Positions 43,786 through 46,233 of a stretch of 46,233 nt of DNA are shown in pieces. Location of the stretch: positions 1-46,233 of the forward strand of contig JAFRPG010000078.1 in NCBI GenBank assembly GCA_017429265.1. The letters run 5' to 3'. This stretch comes from Clostridia bacterium. Lineage in GTDB: Bacteria > Bacillota > Clostridia > Christensenellales > Aristaeellaceae. A program made the position numbers and the translations under genes. How positions within the stretch are numbered: position 1 is the first letter of the stretch; every line of letters begins with the position of its first letter. The notes below the pieces were generated by a model. It worked only from the letters and a program-made list of their open reading frames with translations. It made no database searches and was not told the DNA's origin.

Positions 43786-45857
43786 TGGTCGGCCTCGTGC
43801 ACCAGGCGCCGATAGGCCTGATCCTTCATCACCTCGGGGCGGATGCCCTCGGGGTGGTAGGTGGAGACCATGCCGGCGACCAGCTCGCGGATGTTCGGCT
43901 TGTTGCCGTAGGCCGCGTCCATCAGCGCGCCGAGCTGGCGCAGGAAGCGGTCCTCGTCGAACTTCAGCGGGCAGCCGATGTGGATCAGGTCGTTCTCGGT
44001 CTTCTGCAGGCCTTCCTCGGCCATGAGCTTTTCCTCATACAGCTTCTCGCCGGGGCGCAGGCCGGTGTACTCGATCCTGATGTCGACGTCCGGCTTGAAG
44101 CCCGAGAGGCGGATCAGGTTCCGCGCGAGAGTGTCGATCTTGACCGGGCTGCCCATGTCGAGGACGAAGATCTCGCCGCCCTTGGCGTAGGTGCCGGCCA
44201 GCATCACGAGGCTGACCGCCTCGGGGATCGTCATGAAGTAGCGGATGATGTCCGGGTGGGTCACCGTCACCGGGCCGCCGCGCTCGATCTGCTTTTTGAA
44301 GATCGGGATCACCGAGCCGTTGGAGCCCAGGACGTTGCCGAAGCGCACCGCCACGAACTCGGTCCTGATGTTGCGGAAGACGCTGCCGGTGCCGTCCTTG
44401 TCGGCGTTCTCCACGCCCACGTGGGTGAAGAGCTGCGGGATCTCGGCCGCCTTCCCAGCCTTGATCTTCGCGTCGAAGGACTGGATGATCATCTCGCACA
44501 GGCGCTTGCTCGCGCCCATGATGTTGGTGGGGTTGACCGCCTTGTCGGTGGAGATCAGCACGAAGCGCTCGCAGCCGTGGACCATGGCCGCGTAGGCCGT
44601 CTTGTAGGTGCCGATCGCGTTGTTCTTGATGGACTCGCAGGGGCTGTCCTCCATCAGCGGCACATGCTTGTGGGCCGCGGCGTGGTAGACGATCTGCGGG
44701 CGGTAGCGGCTGAAGATCTCAAACATCCGGCGGCTGTCGCGCACCGAGCCGATCAGGGTCTCGAGGTTCAGGTCCGGGTATTTCTCCTTCAGCTCCAGCT
44801 GGATGGCGTAGGCGTTGTTCTCGTAGACGTCGAAGATGATCAGCTGCTTCGGCGCGTGCGCCGCGATCTGCCGGCACAGCTCTGAGCCGATGGATCCGCC
44901 GCCGCCGGTGACGAGCACGACCTTGCCGTGGATGTACTCGAAGACCTCCCGGAGGTCGGCCCGGATCGGGTCGCGGCCCAGCAGGTCCTCCACCGAGACC
45001 TCCTTCATCGCCGACACGCTGATCTGGCCGGTGGTGAACTGGTACATGCCCGGCAGCTGCTTGAGCTCCAGGCCGGTCTCGTTGCAGATGCTGATGATGT
45101 CGCGCTTCTGCTCCGGGGTCGCGCTGGGGATGGCCAGGTAGATGGCGTCCGCCTTGTAGTCCGCCGCAGCCTTCAGGATGTCCTCGCGGCCGCCGACGAT
45201 CGGGATGCCGTCCAGATAGCGGTGCCACTTGTTCGGATTGTCGTCGATGATGCAGACGACGCGGTCGTCCACCTCGCTCGCCTGGGCCATGTCCCGGAGG
45301 ATCATCTGCCCGGATGAGCCCGCGCCCACGAGGAGCACGCGCTTGCCGTTGGTCTTCTCCGCCGCCCTGCCCAGGGCGCTCATCACTTTGACGAAGCGGA
45401 AGACGAACCGCGCCGCGACCAGCATCACAGCCTGGAGGAGGGCGCCGAAGATGTGGTAGGTCAGCGGCATCCGCCCGCCGGAGAGCGTGGGGCCGTAGAT
45501 GAGCGAGATCAGCACGCTGTGGATCACGGCGGTCACCGTCGACCCGGCCAGAGTGCGGAACAGCTCCGTGAAGGACGCGTACCGCCACATCGAGTTGTAC
45601 ATGCGGCAGATCCCGTACACGACGATGCAGCCCGCCGCATAGATGAAGATAAAGCCCGTGTAGGCGTTGAGATAGTCCAGGGGGATTTTGGAGTAATTGC
45701 CGTCGAAGCGGAGCCACAGCGCGAGAAAATAGGATGCGCAGACCGCCAGATAGTCGAAGATCATCAGCAGGGCAGAGATGATCTGCCAATGCTCGATCCG
45801 GAGGCTGCCGATCCTGATCCCCTTGGAGAGCCCCTTCTTCGGTGCCCTGTCCGCCAC
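43782..45857 (-). CDS. CapD/PglF-type membrane nucleotide-sugar 4,6-dehydratase
   Basis: About 691 residues from GTG 45857, eight bases behind GGGAG; the TTG-initiated extension to 45932 covers the promoter region and is not coding. Four N-terminal membrane helices (LLMIFDYLAVCASYFLALWL onward) are followed by a Rossmann CoA-binding-like domain (RVLLVGAGSSGQMILRDMAQ) and an SDR domain (VVLVTGGGGSIGSELCRQIA, YHAAAHKHVPLMEDSPCES, LISTDKAVNPTNIMGASKRL). The usual YxxxK Tyr is Met (MGASK), as in PglF/CapD/FlaA1-type dehydratases. It converts UDP-GlcNAc to the 4-keto-6-deoxy sugar. First gene of the cluster, directly behind its promoter. Confidence 0.92.
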   Translation of the reverse strand: MADRAPKKGLSKGIRIGSLRIEHWQIISALLMIFDYLAVCASYFLALWLRFDGNYSKIPLDYLNAYTGFIFIYAAGCIVVYGICRMYNSMWRYASFTELFRTLAGSTVTAVIHSVLISLIYGPTLSGGRMPLTYHIFGALLQAVMLVAARFVFRFVKVMSALGRAAEKTNGKRVLLVGAGSSGQMILRDMAQASEVDDRVVCIIDDNPNKWHRYLDGIPIVGGREDILKAAADYKADAIYLAIPSATPEQKRDIISICNETGLELKQLPGMYQFTTGQISVSAMKEVSVEDLLGRDPIRADLREVFEYIHGKVVLVTGGGGSIGSELCRQIAAHAPKQLIIFDVYENNAYAIQLELKEKYPDLNLETLIGSVRDSRRMFEIFSRYRPQIVYHAAAHKHVPLMEDSPCESIKNNAIGTYKTAYAAMVHGCERFVLISTDKAVNPTNIMGASKRLCEMIIQSFDAKIKAGKAAEIPQLFTHVGVENADKDGTGSVFRNIRTEFVAVRFGNVLGSNGSVIPIFKKQIERGGPVTVTHPDIIRYFMTIPEAVSLVMLAGTYAKGGEIFVLDMGSPVKIDTLARNLIRLSGFKPDVDIRIEYTGLRPGEKLYEEKLMAEEGLQKTENDLIHIGCPLKFDEDRFLRQLGALMDAAYGNKPNIRELVAGMVSTYHPEGIRPEVMKDQAYRRLVHEADQ

Positions 45858-45957
45858 CGTATCACTCCCGTTCCTTCCGATCAATGCCGCCTGCGCTTCC
45901 CTCTTTCGGACGCTCAAAAGGCGGACAGCCAAAAGCTTTGCCTATGGCAACAGAGTG

Positions 45958-45986
45958 ATTATACACGAAAGCCCCCTCCTTGGCAA
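45958..45986 (-). promoter_or_regulatory. Promoter of the 26-kb polysaccharide cluster
   Basis: On the minus strand TTGCCA (45986-45981) and a consensus TATAAT (45963-45958) are exactly 17 bases apart. The leader to the GTG start would be about 95 bases, with no obvious attenuator. No other promoter as good was seen before any downstream gene of the cluster. Confidence 0.85.
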
Positions 45987-46025
45987 GTGGCCACCCCGAT
46001 TTCATGGTTTCCGCGGAACGGAAAA

Positions 46026-46052
46026 GCACCCTGTCCGGATCGGACAGAGTGC
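46026..46052. terminator. Hairpin upstream of the cluster promoter
   Basis: GCACCCTGTCCG and CGGACAGAGTGC pair with one mismatch around a GAT loop. On the minus strand TTTTCC follows. It probably ends a minus-strand gene outside the window and insulates the cluster promoter. Apart from this hairpin, the promoter and the right-end repeat, the stretch 45858-46233 holds no gene. Confidence 0.6.
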
Positions 46053-46096
46053 CGGGGGTTTTCGGGTTCTTCACGTTTAGTTAGGGAAATTTCGTT

Positions 46097-46166
46097 GGTG
46101 AGGGAATGCGCCTGCGGGCGCACCAGAGGGCTTTCCGATCGCCCTCTGGACTCCTTCGGGGCCGTC
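46097..46166 (+). repeat. Dispersed palindromic repeat, right-end copy
   Basis: TGCGCCTGCGGGCGCA is a self-complementary fold. It is followed by CAGAGGGC, loop TTTCCGATC and GCCCTCTG, then GACTCCTTCGGGGCCGTC. It matches the left-end copy (31-111) in inverted orientation over nearly the whole unit, including an identical GGGCTTTCCGATCGCCC core. A poorly conserved AT-richer tail and the 21-base terminal repeat follow. Confidence 0.75.
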
Positions 46167-46212
46167 CCGTTAAATAATTCTTGGGAATTGTCAGGTTTTT
46201 GATGGAATGCCA

Positions 46213-46233
46213 GGCTATGCTCTCAGCCTTACC
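46213..46233 (+). repeat. 21-base terminal direct repeat, identical to positions 1-21
   Basis: The last 21 bases equal the first 21 in the same orientation. This is either an assembly overlap of a circular molecule or the shared part of a dispersed repeat at which both contig ends stopped. The nearby palindromic repeats favour the second. Confidence 0.85.

Overview
The window looks like a chromosomal segment of an anaerobic, GC-rich (roughly 60 percent by eye) member of the Clostridia, probably from a gut or rumen community. This is inferred from gene style: strong AGGAGG ribosome sites, an EpsG-type polymerase, a VanZ domain, BspA-type leucine-rich surface proteins, plant-polysaccharide glycosidases and a propionate-type carboxylase set. 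No rRNA, CRISPR array or replication gene is visible, so genus cannot be fixed. The first 21 bases recur as the last 21, and each end also carries a copy of a palindromic repeat. The contig therefore probably broke inside a dispersed repeat, although a circular assembly is not excluded.

Region 1 (1-5.1 kb) is a scarred integration zone. It holds an IS256-type transposase remnant, an AT-rich remnant of a Rad50/DndD-like ATPase followed by two small genes (one a ribbon-helix-helix protein), a conserved gene cut at its 3' end where that block begins, two small regulator-like genes and a tRNA-Ala(CGC). A 22-base copy of the tRNA 5' end lies between the tRNA and its promoter.

Region 2 (5.2-14.6 kb) handles carbohydrates and nucleotides. 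A minus-strand operon encodes a GH43 enzyme, a GH26-like glycosidase, a secreted 5'-nucleotidase-type phosphoesterase and an esterase. Diverging from it are an ADP-ribosylglycohydrolase and a GH51 arabinofuranosidase. Together these suggest growth on arabinose-containing plant polymers.

Region 3 (14.7-19.5 kb) holds an unknown four-helix membrane protein and two minus-strand secreted proteins: a short leucine-rich protein and a 1032-residue protein with an acidic proline stalk, seven near-identical Ig-like domains and leucine-rich ends.

Region 4 (19.6-45.9 kb) is one tightly packed minus-strand cluster of 25 genes behind a single good promoter at about 45.96-45.99 kb. It encodes a Wzx/Wzy-type surface polysaccharide pathway: CapD/PglF dehydratase, PglE-like aminotransferase, PglC-like phosphoglycosyltransferase, two glycosyltransferases, EpsG polymerase, Wzx flippase, NeuD/PglD-like acyltransferase, and RfbA/RfbB/RfbC with a sugar aminotransferase. 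Two features stand out. First, it contains two pairs of an ATP-grasp ligase and a DegT-like PLP protein. Second, seven acyl-CoA genes sit inside it between the acyltransferase and the dTDP-sugar genes: MaoC hydratase, CitE-like lyase, an acetate-kinase-like protein, and the 12S, small, biotin-carrier and 5S subunits of a transcarboxylase. The most interesting reading, which is inference, is that this cluster makes a polysaccharide whose amino sugars carry unusual acyl or amide-linked groups, with the acyl-CoA supply encoded in the same operon.
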